Of a stretch of 64,000 nt of DNA, positions 44,616 to 54,826 are shown in pieces (within the stretch, counting starts at the first letter, position 1; each line of letters begins with the position of its first letter). The stretch lies in the NCBI RefSeq assembly GCF_002127265.1, contig NZ_NFUU01000001.1:992001-1056000 (forward strand), written 5' to 3'. The DNA is from Hydrogenophaga sp. IBVHS1. GTDB taxonomy: Bacteria; Pseudomonadota; Gammaproteobacteria; Burkholderiales; Burkholderiaceae_C. The notes under the pieces were generated by a model. That model saw only the letters and a program-made list of their open reading frames with translations. It was not told the DNA's origin and made no database searches. The translations under genes and the position numbers were made by a program.

Positions 44616-45473
44616 TCAGCCCTGCGCCACGGGCAGGCCCGGCGTGTTGCACCACTCGCTCCAGCTGCCCGCGTACAGCCGGCCGCGGCCCAGCCCCGCG
44701 ATTTCCATGGCGAGCAGGTTGGGGATGGCGCTCACACCACTGCCGCAGTGGTGCACCACGCTGGCCGGGTCGCGCCCACCCAGCAATTGATCGAATTCGG
44801 CGCGCAACTCCGCCGCCGGCTTGAAGCGCCCATCGGCCAACACACTTTGAACGAACGGGCGGTTGAGCGCGCCCGGAATATGCCCCGCCACCGGGTCGAG
44901 CGGCTCGGTCTCGCCGCGAAAACGGGCGGCGGCGCGCGCATCGATGAGCGTGAGTCCGGGCCGGCCGAGGGCCCCTTCGATCTCGGCCGTGGTGGCCAGC
45001 TGGGCCAGGGGCGCAAGCAGCTCGAAGTGGGCTGGTGCTGGCGCCGGTGCCGGCCCAGTGGCCACATCGCCACCGGCCGCCTTCCAGGCGGGCAGGCCAC
45101 CATCGAGCACCGCCACGGCTTCGTGGCCGCACCATTTCAGCATCCACCACAGACGCCCGCAGTAGTTGGCTCCCTGGCGGTCGAGCACCACCACCTGCAT
45201 GTGGTTGGCCACGCCGAGCTCGCCGAGCCGACGGGCGAAGGTTTCCCGCGAGGGCAGCGGGTGGCGTCCACCGCTGGCGCGGTCGGCGCCGGTCTTGTCG
45301 CTCAGGTGGTGATCCAGATGCACATAGGTCGAGCCGGGGAGGTGTTCGGCTTCAAACTGGGCCGCGCCCGCGTCGGGCTTCATCAGCTCGAAGCTGGCGT
45401 CCAGCACGCGAAGGGGCGCGCCGCTGTCCATGAGCTGCTGGAGCTGGGCCGGGGTGATCAGGGTCGTGTACAT
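44616..45473 (-). CDS. sseA: 3-mercaptopyruvate sulfurtransferase
   Basis: A 285-aa protein with two rhodanese domains. The active loop CGSGVSA with catalytic Cys (about residue 245) is of the mercaptopyruvate type; thiosulfate sulfurtransferases have CRKGVT. The inactive N-terminal domain (VLDASFELMKPDAGAAQFEAEHLPGS) and the DARAAARFRGETEPLDPVAGHIPGA segment are typical. It transfers sulfur from 3-mercaptopyruvate to cyanide or thiols. It lies 27 bp after the DMT exporter gene. Confidence 0.9.
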   Translation of the reverse strand: MYTTLITPAQLQQLMDSGAPLRVLDASFELMKPDAGAAQFEAEHLPGSTYVHLDHHLSDKTGADRASGGRHPLPSRETFARRLGELGVANHMQVVVLDRQGANYCGRLWWMLKWCGHEAVAVLDGGLPAWKAAGGDVATGPAPAPAPAHFELLAPLAQLATTAEIEGALGRPGLTLIDARAAARFRGETEPLDPVAGHIPGALNRPFVQSVLADGRFKPAAELRAEFDQLLGGRDPASVVHHCGSGVSAIPNLLAMEIAGLGRGRLYAGSWSEWCNTPGLPVAQG

Positions 45474-45500
45474 GCGCGCATTGTGCGGTAGAGCCGCAGG

Positions 45501-46391
45501 TCAGTGCTCCTCGGCGGGCGCGTTGGGGACGGCGCGTGCCCGCAACACCGTGGCCGCGACGCCGCTCACCACGATGAGCGCCATGCCCAGCCAGCCGATC
45601 AGGGGAATGACTTCGCCGAACAGGACCAGGCTGTAGAGCGTGGCGAACACAATGCCGGTGTAGTGCAGGCTGGCTGCCACCATGGTGGCACCGCGTGAAT
45701 AGGCACGGGTCAGGCAGAGCTGGCCGAACACCGCAAGCAAACCGGTGGGCAGCAGCCACAAGGCCGATGGCCAGCGCCATGCGCTCACACCCGCGAACAG
45801 CATGCCCAGCCCGCCGACCAGGGTGGCGCAGAGCGAGAAATAGAACACCGTTCGAGCCTCGGTTTCCCCCGCCCGAGACAGGGCAGCCACCTGAAGGTAG
45901 GCCAGCGCGGCAAACACACCCGAGATCAGCCCGACAAAAGCGCCCACCACCTGATCCGGATTCAGCGAAGGCCGCAGCAACATGGCCACGCCGGCAAAAC
46001 CCGCGATCACCGTGAGAAACAGCGGCCCTTGCTGGCGCACGGGCATGTTGCGGCCCTGCATCAACAAAGCGCCGCCGAGCAGGAAGGTGGCGATCCACAC
46101 GCTGCTCATGTAGTTCAGGGTCATGGCCGTGGGCAAGGGCAGGTGCGCGATCGCGTAGAACCAGGTGGTGAGCGAGATCACACCCACCACGCCGCGCCAG
46201 GCGTGCATGGCAGGCACGCGGGTGCGCAGCGAGGTGCCTTGCACATGGGCCACGGCCATCAGCACCAGCATGCCCAGCAAGCCCCGGTAGAACACGATCT
46301 CGAACGCGTTGAAGTACGCCGAGGCGTACTTGATGCACACCGCCATGCTCGCAAAGAGCAGCGAGGCCAGCACGATCCACAGAGCTTGCAT
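45501..46391 (-). CDS. DMT superfamily (EamA) transporter
   Basis: A 296-aa permease with ten hydrophobic helices in two EamA repeats. It starts MQALWIVLASLLFASMAVCIKYAS, and the second repeat contains GLISGVFAALAYLQVAALS. Members export amino acids and other small metabolites; the substrate is unknown. The start codon is 26 bp from the end of the Rieske oxygenase gene, and the two may be co-transcribed. Confidence 0.88.
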   Translation of the reverse strand: MQALWIVLASLLFASMAVCIKYASAYFNAFEIVFYRGLLGMLVLMAVAHVQGTSLRTRVPAMHAWRGVVGVISLTTWFYAIAHLPLPTAMTLNYMSSVWIATFLLGGALLMQGRNMPVRQQGPLFLTVIAGFAGVAMLLRPSLNPDQVVGAFVGLISGVFAALAYLQVAALSRAGETEARTVFYFSLCATLVGGLGMLFAGVSAWRWPSALWLLPTGLLAVFGQLCLTRAYSRGATMVAASLHYTGIVFATLYSLVLFGEVIPLIGWLGMALIVVSGVAATVLRARAVPNAPAEEH

Positions 46392-46416
46392 GCCTAGCGA
46401 CCCTTTTCGGCGAGGG

Positions 46417-47622
46417 TCACCGCGGAACTGGCTCCGCCAGGCCGCAGGTGACGTCCCCCTGGGGGGGTGACGCCGAAGGCGGCGCGGGGGGGTACATCCT
46501 CGCTCTGTACCACTCGTGGAAGTGCTGCATGCCGTCTTCCATCGGGCTCTGGTAGGGACCGACCTCGTTGTCGCCGCGTGCCAGCAGGGCCTTGCGGCCG
46601 GCGTCCATGCGTTCGGCGATTTCGTCGTCTTCCACGCAGGTTTCCATGTAGGCCGCACGCTGCGCTTCCACGAATTCGCGCTCGAAGGCCGCGATTTCCT
46701 CGGGGTAGTAGAACTCCACCATGTTCAGCGTCTTGTCCACGCTCACCGGGTGCAGCGTGGACACCGTCAGCACATGCGGGTACCACTCCACCATGATGTG
46801 CGGGTAGTAGGTCAGCCAGATGGCGCCGTGCTCGGGCATGGCGCCCTGGCGGTAGTTCATGAGCTGCTCGTGCCAGCGCTGGTACACCGGGCTGCCTGCC
46901 TTGCCCAGCAGGTTGGCCGCGCCCACGGTCTGCACCGAGTACTCAGGCTTGAATTCCCAGCGCAGGTCCTCACAGGTCACGAAACCGCCCAGGCCGGGGT
47001 GGAATGGCGCCACGTGGTAGTCCTCCAGATAGACCTCGATGAAGGTCTTCCAGTTGTAGTTGCACTCGTGCAGCTCCACGTGGTCCAGCACCATGCCTTC
47101 GAAGTCGAGCGCGGCGCGCGGCCCCATGTTGGCCAGGTCGGCTGCAACGTCGCGTCCGTTGTCCTCGAACAGCAGCCCGTTCCATTCACGAAGCGGGTAG
47201 TGGTTGAGGTTCAGGCAGGGGTCCTGCTCGAAGTGTGGTGCGCCCAGCAGTTGACCGGCTCGCTCACCGTGCACGCCGCTGTAGGTCCAGCGGTGCAACG
47301 GGCACACAATATTGCCCCCGGCACTGCCACTTCGGGTGTCGTTCAGGTTGCCCTTGCCTTGCAGCATCATGGCCTGGCGATGGCGGCAGACGTTGGAGAC
47401 CAGCTCGACGCCTTTGGCGGTGCGCACCAGAGCACGACCGCCGCGCTCCTGCGGCAGTGTGTGGTAGTCCCCGAGGTTGGGAACCGAGAGTTGGTGCCCC
47501 ACGTACCGGGGCCCGCGCTGGAAGAGACTTTCCTTTTCGCGCTGGAACAGCGCCTCGCTGAAGTAGCTGGAAACCGGAAGTTGGCTTGCGGCCTGCTGCA
47601 GTTGAAGACTTAAATCAGACAT
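46417..47622 (-). CDS. Rieske non-heme iron oxygenase, alpha subunit
   Basis: A 401-aa oxygenase of the choline/glycine-betaine monooxygenase-like group. The Rieske cluster ligands are CRH (near residue 79) and CPLH (near 107). The mononuclear iron site is in [23 protein letters not shown] with two His. The C-terminal 24 residues (about 378-401) are encoded by a copy of the dispersed repeat at 46420-46492 and are Pro/Ala-rich, so the native end is probably lost or replaced. A reductase partner is not adjacent. Substrate unknown. Confidence 0.87.
   Translation of the reverse strand: MSDLSLQLQQAASQLPVSSYFSEALFQREKESLFQRGPRYVGHQLSVPNLGDYHTLPQERGGRALVRTAKGVELVSNVCRHRQAMMLQGKGNLNDTRSGSAGGNIVCPLHRWTYSGVHGERAGQLLGAPHFEQDPCLNLNHYPLREWNGLLFEDNGRDVAADLANMGPRAALDFEGMVLDHVELHECNYNWKTFIEVYLEDYHVAPFHPGLGGFVTCEDLRWEFKPEYSVQTVGAANLLGKAGSPVYQRWHEQLMNYRQGAMPEHGAIWLTYYPHIMVEWYPHVLTVSTLHPVSVDKTLNMVEFYYPEEIAAFEREFVEAQRAAYMETCVEDDEIAERMDAGRKALLARGDNEVGPYQSPMEDGMQHFHEWYRARMYPPAPPSASPPQGDVTCGLAEPVPR
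46420..46492 (-). repeat. Dispersed repeat, copy B, forming the 3' end of the Rieske gene
   Basis: Reverse complement shares with copy A (40113-40183) the blocks GCCTTCGGCG, CCCCCCAGGGGG, CCTGCGGCC and AGCCAGTTCCGCGG in the same order and spacing. It supplies the last 24 sense codons of the oxygenase gene, whose stop codon follows directly. Confidence 0.8.
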
Positions 47623-47841
47623 CAGGGTCCTGACCTAGAGACTCCCCCTATGAAGGGGCAGGGTAAGCGCTGTGCTCGTCAGACGAATTCGCGCGGGATG
47701 GGTGGAGTGGTGCGTCCCTCCGGGCCTGGGGGCCCGTCAGTTTGGAAAAAAAGAGGCCGGATTGTACCCCGGGGGTCAACATGGCGTGCTGTGCATAGAA
47801 TGTCGATCGGCCAGCCCACGGCCCCGCGACCACCCAACCCC
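47623..47841. other. 219-bp divergent gap between the Rieske gene and xseB
   Basis: No gene is seen. A GGGCC-TGG-GGGCCC-type hairpin lies near 47724-47737 and a run of seven A follows near 47745. A possible promoter for xseB is TAGAAT (47796-47801) with a weak upstream GGGTCA 17 bp away. Confidence 0.4.
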
Positions 47842-48099
47842 ATGACCACACGCTCCGCCTCCAGTTTCGCCCGCACTCAGACGTCCACCGGTACCCCCGC
47901 CAGCTACGAGGCGGCACTGTCGGAACTCGAACAGCTGGTATCGCAACTCGATGCAGGGCAATTGCCGCTGGAGCAGTTGCTGACCCACTACCAGCGCGGT
48001 GCGGAGTTGCTGGCCTTCTGCCGCGCCCGCCTCGACGCGGTGGAGAACCAGATCAAGGTGCTCGAAGGCGGCGAGCTCAAACCCTGGGACGCCGCTTGA
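47842..48099 (+). CDS. xseB: Exodeoxyribonuclease VII small subunit
   Basis: An 85-aa helical subunit of exonuclease VII. The conserved core is [33 protein letters not shown] followed by [16 protein letters not shown]. The xseA large subunit is not in the window. The start at 47842 is chosen by family length; in-frame upstream Met codons would add 64 residues of unlikely sequence. It overlaps ispA by 4 bp (TTGA). Confidence 0.92.
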   Translation: MTTRSASSFARTQTSTGTPASYEAALSELEQLVSQLDAGQLPLEQLLTHYQRGAELLAFCRARLDAVENQIKVLEGGELKPWDAA

Positions 48100-49001
48100 A
48101 CGCCGTGCTTCAGGATACGAACGATTTCGCCGCGTGGCGCCAGGCCCGGCAGGACGAGGTTGAGCAGGCCCTGTCCAGCTGGGTGCCCGCCGATGCGCCG
48201 GCGGGTCTGGGTGAGGCCATGCGTTACGCCGTGCTCGACGGTGGCAAGCGGCTGCGGCCCCTGCTTGTGCTCGCCACCAGCGAAGCCGTGAGCGGCCTGC
48301 GTGAAGCCGCCTTGCGCGCTGCGTGCGCAGTCGAGCTGATTCACGCCTACTCACTGGTGCACGACGACATGCCCTGCATGGACAACGACGTGCTGCGCCG
48401 GGGCAAGCCCACAGTGCACGTGCGTTTTGGCGAGGCGCAGGCCTTGCTTGCGGGCGACGCCCTGCAGGCGCTGGCCTTCGAGCTGCTCGTGCCGGATGGC
48501 GGCGCTGTGCCGGCCGACATGGCGGCGCAGCTTTGTCGTCTGCTCGCGCAAGCCGCAGGCGCCACCGGCATGGCCGGCGGCCAGGCGGTGGACCTGGCCA
48601 GTGTCGGCGTGGCGCTGGATCAGACCGCGCTGGAGGCCATGCACCGACAAAAGACCGGCGCACTGCTCAAGGCCAGCGTGACCATGGGCGCGGCCACAGG
48701 TCGCGTCGCGCCCGAGGTGCTGGCCCAGCTCACCCGCTATGGCGCCGCGCTTGGCCTGGCCTTTCAGGTGGTGGACGACGTGCTCGACGTGACGGCCGAT
48801 TCGGCCACGCTCGGCAAGACCGCTGGCAAGGACGCCGCCGCCGACAAACCCACATTCGTTTCCCTGATGGGCCTGGCCCAGGCGCAGGCCTACGCCGAGC
48901 GCGTGCTGGACGAGGCCCACGCCGCGCTGGACCAGAGCCGCCTGGAGCACACCGCCACCCTGCACGCACTGGCCGACTGGGTGGGCCGGCGTGCATACTG
49001 A
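48096..49001 (+). CDS. ispA: Polyprenyl (farnesyl/geranyl) diphosphate synthase
   Basis: A 301-aa class I prenyltransferase condensing IPP with allylic diphosphates. First Asp-rich motif [10 protein letters not shown] near residue 91, second VVDDVLDVT near 227, plus [11 protein letters not shown]. The likely start is TTG 48096, which shares bases with the TGA of xseB; GTG 48105 is the alternative. Both are non-ATG. Position between xseB and dxs is the standard arrangement, linking precursor supply (Dxs) to chain elongation. Confidence 0.93.
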   Translation: MNAVLQDTNDFAAWRQARQDEVEQALSSWVPADAPAGLGEAMRYAVLDGGKRLRPLLVLATSEAVSGLREAALRAACAVELIHAYSLVHDDMPCMDNDVLRRGKPTVHVRFGEAQALLAGDALQALAFELLVPDGGAVPADMAAQLCRLLAQAAGATGMAGGQAVDLASVGVALDQTALEAMHRQKTGALLKASVTMGAATGRVAPEVLAQLTRYGAALGLAFQVVDDVLDVTADSATLGKTAGKDAAADKPTFVSLMGLAQAQAYAERVLDEAHAALDQSRLEHTATLHALADWVGRRAY

Positions 49002-49025
49002 GCCCTTGCGCAAGGCCCCCACGAC

Positions 49026-50942
49026 ATGACCCGAGCCAATTTGCCCATGAGTTCACTGCTGTCCACGATCGAATCGCCGAAGGACGTGCGCCGCCTCACG
49101 CGCGCGCAGCTCACCCCGCTGGCCGACGAGCTGCGCACCTTCCTCCTCGAAAGCGTCGCCCGAACCGGGGGCCACCTCAGTTCCAACCTTGGCACGGTGG
49201 AGCTCACGCTGGCGCTGCACTACGTGTTCGACACGCCGGAAGACCGCCTGGTCTGGGACGTCGGTCATCAGACCTACCCGCACAAGATCCTCACCGGTCG
49301 GCGCGACCGCATGGGCACCTTGCGCCAGCTCGGCGGCATCAGTGGTTTCCCGCGCCGTGACGAGAGCGAATACGACACCTTCGGCACCGCACATTCGTCC
49401 ACCAGCATCTCGGCCGCGCTGGGCATGGCGCTGGCCGCCAAGATCAAGGGTGAGAAGCGCAAGGCCGTGGCCATCATCGGCGACGGTGCCATGACCGCAG
49501 GCATGGCGTTCGAGGCGCTGAACAACGCGGGCGTGGCCGAGGGTCGCCTGCTTGTGGTGCTCAATGACAACGACATGTCGATCTCGCCACCGGTGGGAGC
49601 GCTCAACCGCTACCTGGCCCAACTCATGAGCGGGCAGTTTTATGCGGCCGCGAAAAACGTGGGCAAGCAGGTGCTCAAGGGGGCGCCGCCCTTGTTCGAG
49701 CTGGCCAAGCGGCTGGAAGAGCACGCCAAAGGCATGGTGGTGCCCGCCACGCTGTTTGAGAAATTTGGTTTCAACTACATCGGCCCCATCGACGGCCACG
49801 ACCTCGATTCGCTCATTCCCACGCTGGAGAACATCCGCCACCTGCTCGACACCGACAGCGGGCCGCAGTTCCTCCACGTGGTCACGAAAAAAGGGCAGGG
49901 CTACAAGCTCGCCGAGGCCGATCCTGTGGCCTACCACGGGCCGGGCACCTTCGACCCCGCCGTGGGCCTGACGAAGCCGACCACGCCCGCCAAGACCACG
50001 TTCACGCAAGTGTTCGGGAAATGGCTTTGCGACATGGCGGCGGCCGACCCGCGCCTGGTGGGCATCACGCCCGCCATGCGGGAGGGTTCGGGAATGGTCG
50101 AGTTCGAGCGCCGCTTCCCTGCGCGCTACTTCGACGTCGGCATTGCAGAGCAGCATGCAGTCACCTTTGCAGCCGGTCTGGCCTGCGAAGGCCTGAAGCC
50201 TGTGGTGGCGATCTACTCCACTTTCCTGCAGCGTGGCTACGACCAGTTCATTCACGATGTGGCATTGCAGAATTTGCCGGTGGTGTTCGCGCTCGACCGT
50301 GCTGGCCTGGTAGGGGCCGATGGCGCCACCCATGCGGGCGCTTACGACATCGCCTACCTGCGCTGCATTCCCAACATGGCGGTGGCTTGCCCAGCCGACG
50401 AGGCCGAGTGCCGACAGCTGCTCAGCACCGCGTTCGAGCAGAACCACCCGGTGGCGGTGCGCTATCCGCGCGGCGCGGGTGCCGGTGTTGCCCAGCCCGA
50501 AGGCCTTGCGGGCCTGCCCTATGGCCGGGGCGAGCTGCGGCGCAAAGGGCGTGGCGTGGCGATCCTGGCCTTCGGCACGCTGCTCCAGCCAGCGCTGGTG
50601 GCGGGCGAGAAACTGGGGGCCAGCGTGGCCAACATGCGCTGGGTGAAACCGCTCGACGTGGATTTGCTGCGCGAACTGGCACAGAGCCACGATGCGCTGG
50701 TGACGCTGGAAGAGGGCTGCGTGCAGGGTGGTGCGGGCTCCGCCGTGCTCGAAGCGTTGCAGGCCGAGGGGCTGCTGCTGCCGGTGCTGCAGCTGGGGCT
50801 GCCCGACGAATTCATCGAGCACGGAGACCCGGCCAAGCTGCTGTCTCTGCAGGGGCTGGACGCCGCGGGCATCGAGGCCTCCATTCGTGCGCGCTTTGAA
50901 GCGGTGCTGCAGGCGCCGGCGAACCTCAAGGTCGTTGGCTGA
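49026..50942 (+). CDS. dxs: 1-deoxy-D-xylulose-5-phosphate synthase
   Basis: A 638-aa thiamine diphosphate enzyme, first step of the MEP isoprenoid pathway. Motifs: [17 protein letters not shown], the ThDP-binding [26 protein letters not shown]-like [14 protein letters not shown], and the transketolase region [19 protein letters not shown] second Met at 49047 (MSSLLSTIE) is an alternative start. Length is normal. It follows ispA by 24 bp. Confidence 0.96.
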   Translation: MTRANLPMSSLLSTIESPKDVRRLTRAQLTPLADELRTFLLESVARTGGHLSSNLGTVELTLALHYVFDTPEDRLVWDVGHQTYPHKILTGRRDRMGTLRQLGGISGFPRRDESEYDTFGTAHSSTSISAALGMALAAKIKGEKRKAVAIIGDGAMTAGMAFEALNNAGVAEGRLLVVLNDNDMSISPPVGALNRYLAQLMSGQFYAAAKNVGKQVLKGAPPLFELAKRLEEHAKGMVVPATLFEKFGFNYIGPIDGHDLDSLIPTLENIRHLLDTDSGPQFLHVVTKKGQGYKLAEADPVAYHGPGTFDPAVGLTKPTTPAKTTFTQVFGKWLCDMAAADPRLVGITPAMREGSGMVEFERRFPARYFDVGIAEQHAVTFAAGLACEGLKPVVAIYSTFLQRGYDQFIHDVALQNLPVVFALDRAGLVGADGATHAGAYDIAYLRCIPNMAVACPADEAECRQLLSTAFEQNHPVAVRYPRGAGAGVAQPEGLAGLPYGRGELRRKGRGVAILAFGTLLQPALVAGEKLGASVANMRWVKPLDVDLLRELAQSHDALVTLEEGCVQGGAGSAVLEALQAEGLLLPVLQLGLPDEFIEHGDPAKLLSLQGLDAAGIEASIRARFEAVLQAPANLKVVG

Positions 50943-51024
50943 CCTCTGCGCCGCGCCAGCGGCGTGAAAGCTTGCAAGACGCTGAACACCCTCCGTTCTG
51001 GGGGCTTCGTTCGAGGGAAAACCC

Positions 51025-51055
51025 CTGACTGTGGTGCGGGTGCAATTTCTACAAT
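51025..51055 (+). promoter_or_regulatory. Promoter for the TRAP transporter operon
   Basis: CTGACT (51025-51030) and TACAAT (51050-51055) with a 19-bp spacer, about 75 bp before dctP. Predicted leader about 70 nt. It ends in an AT-rich ACCACGGAGTC with GGAG before the ATG. Confidence 0.55.
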
Positions 51056-51131
51056 GACCTCGGACTGACAAGTCTCCAGCCCGGTTCGCCGGGTCGGGTG
51101 TATTCCCATTCAAACCACGGAGTCAAACAAT

Positions 51132-52211
51132 ATGGATCGTCGTTCAATGATCAAGCACGCCGGCATCGCCGGTGTGCTGACCGCTGGTGTCGCGCCTGCG
51201 GTGCATGCCCAGGCCACCATCCGGTGGCGACTGGCCTCCAGTTTCCCCAAGGCGCTGGACACCATCTACGGTGCGGCTGAGGTCTTCGCCAAAAAGGTGG
51301 GCGAAATGACAGGGGGCAAGTTCACGGTCTCCGTTCACCCCGGCGGCGAACTCATGCCCGCCTTCGGCGTGGTCGACGGCGTGCAGGAAGGCACGGTGGA
51401 ATGTGCCCACACTGCGCCTTACTACTTCTTCGGCAAGGACGACACCTTCGCACTGGACTGCGCCATTCCATTCGGCCTCAACAGCCGCCAGATGACCGCC
51501 TGGATGTACGAAGGCAACGGCATGAAGCTGTTCCGTGAGTTCTACGAGGGTTACAACATCGTGAACTTCCCCATGGGCAACACCGGAGCCCAGATGGGCG
51601 GCTGGTACCGCAAGGAAATCAAGACGCTGGCCGACATCAAGGGCCTGAAGATGCGCATCGGCGGATTCGCCGGCAAGGTGCTCACCACCATGGGTGGTGT
51701 GCCGCAGAACATCCCGGGCGGCGAGATCTACCAGGCGCTGGAGAAAGGCACCATCGACGCCACCGAGTGGGTGGGCCCGTACGACGACCAGAAGCTGGGC
51801 TTCAACAAGGTCGCCAGGAACTACTACTACCCCGGCTGGTGGGAAGGCGGCCCGCAGCTCTCGCTGTACGTCAACAACAAGGCCTACAACGCGTTGTCCG
51901 CCGAGAACAAGGCCATTGTGGAGTGCGCCGCAGCCATCGCCCACACCACCATGCAGGCCAAGTACGACGCTCTGAACCCTGCGGCGCTCAAGCAGCTCGT
52001 AGCCGCAGGCACCAAGGTGCTGGCTTTCCCCAAGGCGGTCATGGACGCTGCGTTCAAGAACTCCATGGAGCTCTACGCAGACAACAACGCCAAGAACCCG
52101 AAGTGGAAGAAGATCTACACCGACTACTCGAACTTCCGCAAGGACCAGAACCTGTGGTTCCGCTTCACCGAAGCGCAGTTCGACCGCTACATGCAAGCGG
52201 CCAAGCTGTAA
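51132..52211 (+). CDS. dctP: TRAP transporter substrate-binding protein, DctP family (TakP-like)
   Basis: A 359-aa periplasmic binding protein. Signal peptide with a twin-Arg-like start (MDRRSMIKHAGIAGVLTAGVAPAVHA). The binding-site region MRIGGFAGKVLTTMGGVPQNIPGGEIYQALEKGTIDATEWVGPYDD matches the TakP/alpha-keto-acid or lactate-binding branch. Related proteins bind 2-oxo or 2-hydroxy acids, a tentative substrate class here. It is followed by a terminator and then by dctQ and dctM. Confidence 0.92.
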   Translation: MDRRSMIKHAGIAGVLTAGVAPAVHAQATIRWRLASSFPKALDTIYGAAEVFAKKVGEMTGGKFTVSVHPGGELMPAFGVVDGVQEGTVECAHTAPYYFFGKDDTFALDCAIPFGLNSRQMTAWMYEGNGMKLFREFYEGYNIVNFPMGNTGAQMGGWYRKEIKTLADIKGLKMRIGGFAGKVLTTMGGVPQNIPGGEIYQALEKGTIDATEWVGPYDDQKLGFNKVARNYYYPGWWEGGPQLSLYVNNKAYNALSAENKAIVECAAAIAHTTMQAKYDALNPAALKQLVAAGTKVLAFPKAVMDAAFKNSMELYADNNAKNPKWKKIYTDYSNFRKDQNLWFRFTEAQFDRYMQAAKL

Positions 52212-52234
52212 TCCACGCCGACACCGTGCAAGAA

Positions 52235-52257
52235 GCCCCGCCCTGGCGGGGTTTTTT
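52235..52257 (+). terminator. Rho-independent terminator after dctP
   Basis: CCCCGCC-ct-GGCGGGG followed by six T. Placed between dctP and dctQM, it probably raises the level of binding protein over the permease by ending most transcripts here. Confidence 0.88.
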
Positions 52258-52385
52258 GCTCGGCTTGGCGCCTTGAGAAACCTGCTGCGCGGGCCTCTGC
52301 GTGTCAGCCTTCGTTCAGTTCTGGCGGGCCGCGTCCGCTAGACTATTCGGTTGCCTTCGAGACCGCCCTTCACACGGGGAATCCC

Positions 52386-52985
52386 ATGCCGTTCCTACTG
52401 AAAATTTCCCGCCTCATTGACGCTTTCAGCGAGCTCATCGGCAAGCTGGTCATGTGGTTCATCCTGGCCACCACCCTCATCAGCGCCGGCAACGCCATCG
52501 TGCGCAAGCTGTTCGACAGCAGTTCCAATGCCCTGCTGGAAATCCAGTGGTACCTGTTTGCCGCGGTCTTCATGCTCGGCAGCGGCTACGCCTTCTTGCG
52601 CAACGCGCATGTGCGCATCGATTTCATCTCTTCCAAGTTCAGCGCGCGCGGCCGCAACTGGGTCGATGTCTTCGGCATCATCATTTTTCTGTTCCCGCTC
52701 TGCTACATGATGGCCACGCTCGGCTGGCCGCTTTTCGAGCGCGCCTGGAACACCGGCGAGATGTCCTCCAATTCGGGCGGTCTGATCCGCTGGCCGGTTT
52801 ACGGCCTGATCCCCTTGGGCTTCCTCATCCTGTTCGTGCAAGGTGTCAGTGAGCTGATCAAGCGCGTGGCGTTCCTCACCGGCCACGGCCCCGACGTGCT
52901 GGCCCACGATGGTCCCACCGATGAAGAAAAGCTGGCGCAGCAACTGCTTGAAGAAGCCCAGGCGCGCCTCAAGGGAGCGCAGTGA
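52386..52985 (+). CDS. dctQ: TRAP transporter small permease subunit DctQ
   Basis: A 199-aa membrane protein with four helices, e.g. LVMWFILATTLISAGNAIVRKL followed by SSNALLEIQWYLFAAVFMLGSGYAF, the conserved DctQ pattern. The C-terminus is charged (DGPTDEEKLAQQLLEEAQARLKGAQ). It overlaps dctM by 4 bp. About 170 bp separate it from dctP; the gap holds the terminator and no other gene. Confidence 0.92.
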   Translation: MPFLLKISRLIDAFSELIGKLVMWFILATTLISAGNAIVRKLFDSSSNALLEIQWYLFAAVFMLGSGYAFLRNAHVRIDFISSKFSARGRNWVDVFGIIIFLFPLCYMMATLGWPLFERAWNTGEMSSNSGGLIRWPVYGLIPLGFLILFVQGVSELIKRVAFLTGHGPDVLAHDGPTDEEKLAQQLLEEAQARLKGAQ

Positions 52986-54775
52986 TCATGATCGAATTCA
53001 TCTCTGCCAATTTCGTCCCGATGATGTTCGCGGGACTTCTGGTCTTCCTGCTGTCTGGTTTTCCCGTGGCCTTCGCGCTCGCGGCCACCGGCCTCTTCTT
53101 CGGCTTCATCGGCATGGAAGCCGGGCTATTCCCCTCGAACCTGTTCCAGGCGTTGCCCCTGCGCGTGTTCGGCATCATGCAGAACGACACGCTGCTGGCC
53201 ATTCCCTTCTTCACTTTAATGGGCATCATTCTGGAGCGCAGCCGCATGGCCGAGGACCTGCTGGCCACCGTGGCTCAGGTGTTCGGCCCGGTGCGCGGCG
53301 GCCTGGCGGTGGCGGTGATTCTGGTGGGCGCGCTGCTGGCCGCCACCACGGGCGTGGTCGCGGCCGCCGTGATTTCCATGGGCCTGATTTCGCTGCCCAT
53401 CATGCTGCGCTACGGCTACAACCGCACGATCGCCACCGGCACTATCACCGCCTCGGGCACGCTGGCACAGGCGATTCCGCCCTCGCTGGTGCTGATCGTG
53501 CTGGCCGACCAGCTTGGCCGCTCGGTGGGCGACATGTACGCCGGCGCGCTGGTTCCCGGCCTGATGCTGGTGGGCCTGTACCTGCTCTTCGTGGCCGGTG
53601 TCGCCATCATCAAGCCGCGCTGGGTCCCGGCGCTGCCGGTCGAGGCACGCATCTACAACGAGCCCAATGGCTCCAGTGGTCACCGTTCGCTGCTGGTGTT
53701 GCTGGCGATGTGTGCGGCGGTGAGCTACGCGTGGTCGCAGGTGCACGAGTCCATCATCAATCCTCTGATCGGGCGCGAGTTCAGCCCGGCAGCAGATGAG
53801 GTGGTGATCCTGTCGATCACCGTGGGCTCGCTGCTGGCGCTGGCGCTGGCCCTGCTCAACCGGCTTTTCCGCCTTGGGTTGCTTTCGCGCCTGGCCGAGC
53901 AGGTCACCTTCGTGCTGATCCCGCCTCTGGTCCTTATCTTCCTCGTGCTGGGCACCATCTTTCTGGGCATCGCCACGCCCACCGAAGGCGGCGCCATGGG
54001 TGCGCTGGGCGCGCTGATCATGGCCAGCGCACGACGCGCGCTCACCCTGAGCCTGCTCAGGCAGGCGCTGGAGAGCACCACCAAGCTGGCGATCTTTGTG
54101 CTGTTCATCCTGATCGGTTCCACCGTCTTCAGCTTCACCTTCAACGCGGCCGATGGGCACATCTGGGTCGAGCACCTGTTCGACAAACTGCCGGGTGGCC
54201 AGATGGGCTTCCTGCTGTTCGTGAACCTGCTGGTGTTCGTGCTGGGCATGTTCATCGACTTCTTCGAGATCGCCTTCATCGTGGTGCCGCTGCTGGCCCC
54301 TGTGGCCGCCAAGATGGACATCGACCTGATCTGGTTCGGCGTCATCCTGGCCATGAACCTGCAGACCTCTTTCCTCACGCCGCCCTTCGGCTTCGCGCTG
54401 TTCTATCTGCGCAGTGTGGCGGCGCGGAGTGACTACACCGATGTGGTGACGAAAGAGCGCATTCCGGCGGTGACCACCGCGCAAATCTACAAAGGCTCGA
54501 TCGCCTTCATCATCCTGCAGCTCATCATGGTGGCGGTGGTGGTGTTCAACCCCACGCTCGTTACGGGCAGCCTCGATGCCAAGGTGAAGGTGGACGACGA
54601 CGCAGTGAGCGACATGTTGCGCAACATGCCGGGACTGGAAGAAGCGGCCCCACAAGAGGAAGAAGCGCCAGCGGAAGAGGGCGCAGAAGCGCCCGAACCC
54701 GAGGCCTCTGAGCCCTCGCAAGAGCCGGAAGAAGACCCGGCCAAAGCGCTGCAGGACAGCTTGAAGAAGCCTTGA
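52982..54775 (+). CDS. dctM: TRAP transporter large permease subunit DctM
   Basis: A 597-aa permease with 12 or more helices carrying the substrate with sodium. Family motifs: NDTLLAIPFFTLMGIILERS, ATGTITASGTLAQAIPPSLVL and FLTPPFGFALFYLRSVA. It is longer than the usual ~430 residues because of an extra loop (about residues 215-300) and an acidic Pro/Glu tail (last 50 residues, with EEEAPAEEGAEAPEPEASEP). Start GTG 52982 overlaps dctQ; ATG 52988 is equally possible. Confidence 0.93.
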   Translation: MIMIEFISANFVPMMFAGLLVFLLSGFPVAFALAATGLFFGFIGMEAGLFPSNLFQALPLRVFGIMQNDTLLAIPFFTLMGIILERSRMAEDLLATVAQVFGPVRGGLAVAVILVGALLAATTGVVAAAVISMGLISLPIMLRYGYNRTIATGTITASGTLAQAIPPSLVLIVLADQLGRSVGDMYAGALVPGLMLVGLYLLFVAGVAIIKPRWVPALPVEARIYNEPNGSSGHRSLLVLLAMCAAVSYAWSQVHESIINPLIGREFSPAADEVVILSITVGSLLALALALLNRLFRLGLLSRLAEQVTFVLIPPLVLIFLVLGTIFLGIATPTEGGAMGALGALIMASARRALTLSLLRQALESTTKLAIFVLFILIGSTVFSFTFNAADGHIWVEHLFDKLPGGQMGFLLFVNLLVFVLGMFIDFFEIAFIVVPLLAPVAAKMDIDLIWFGVILAMNLQTSFLTPPFGFALFYLRSVAARSDYTDVVTKERIPAVTTAQIYKGSIAFIILQLIMVAVVVFNPTLVTGSLDAKVKVDDDAVSDMLRNMPGLEEAAPQEEEAPAEEGAEAPEPEASEPSQEPEEDPAKALQDSLKKP

Positions 54776-54826
54776 TTTTCGGCCCTGAACAAACCACCAC
54801 ATGGCCTTTGAGGCCGGAGTGAACGC

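Noticed and set aside
49053-51113. A 686-codon open frame antisense to dxs
   Set aside because: Dxs is complete with all motifs; the antisense frame shows no domain.
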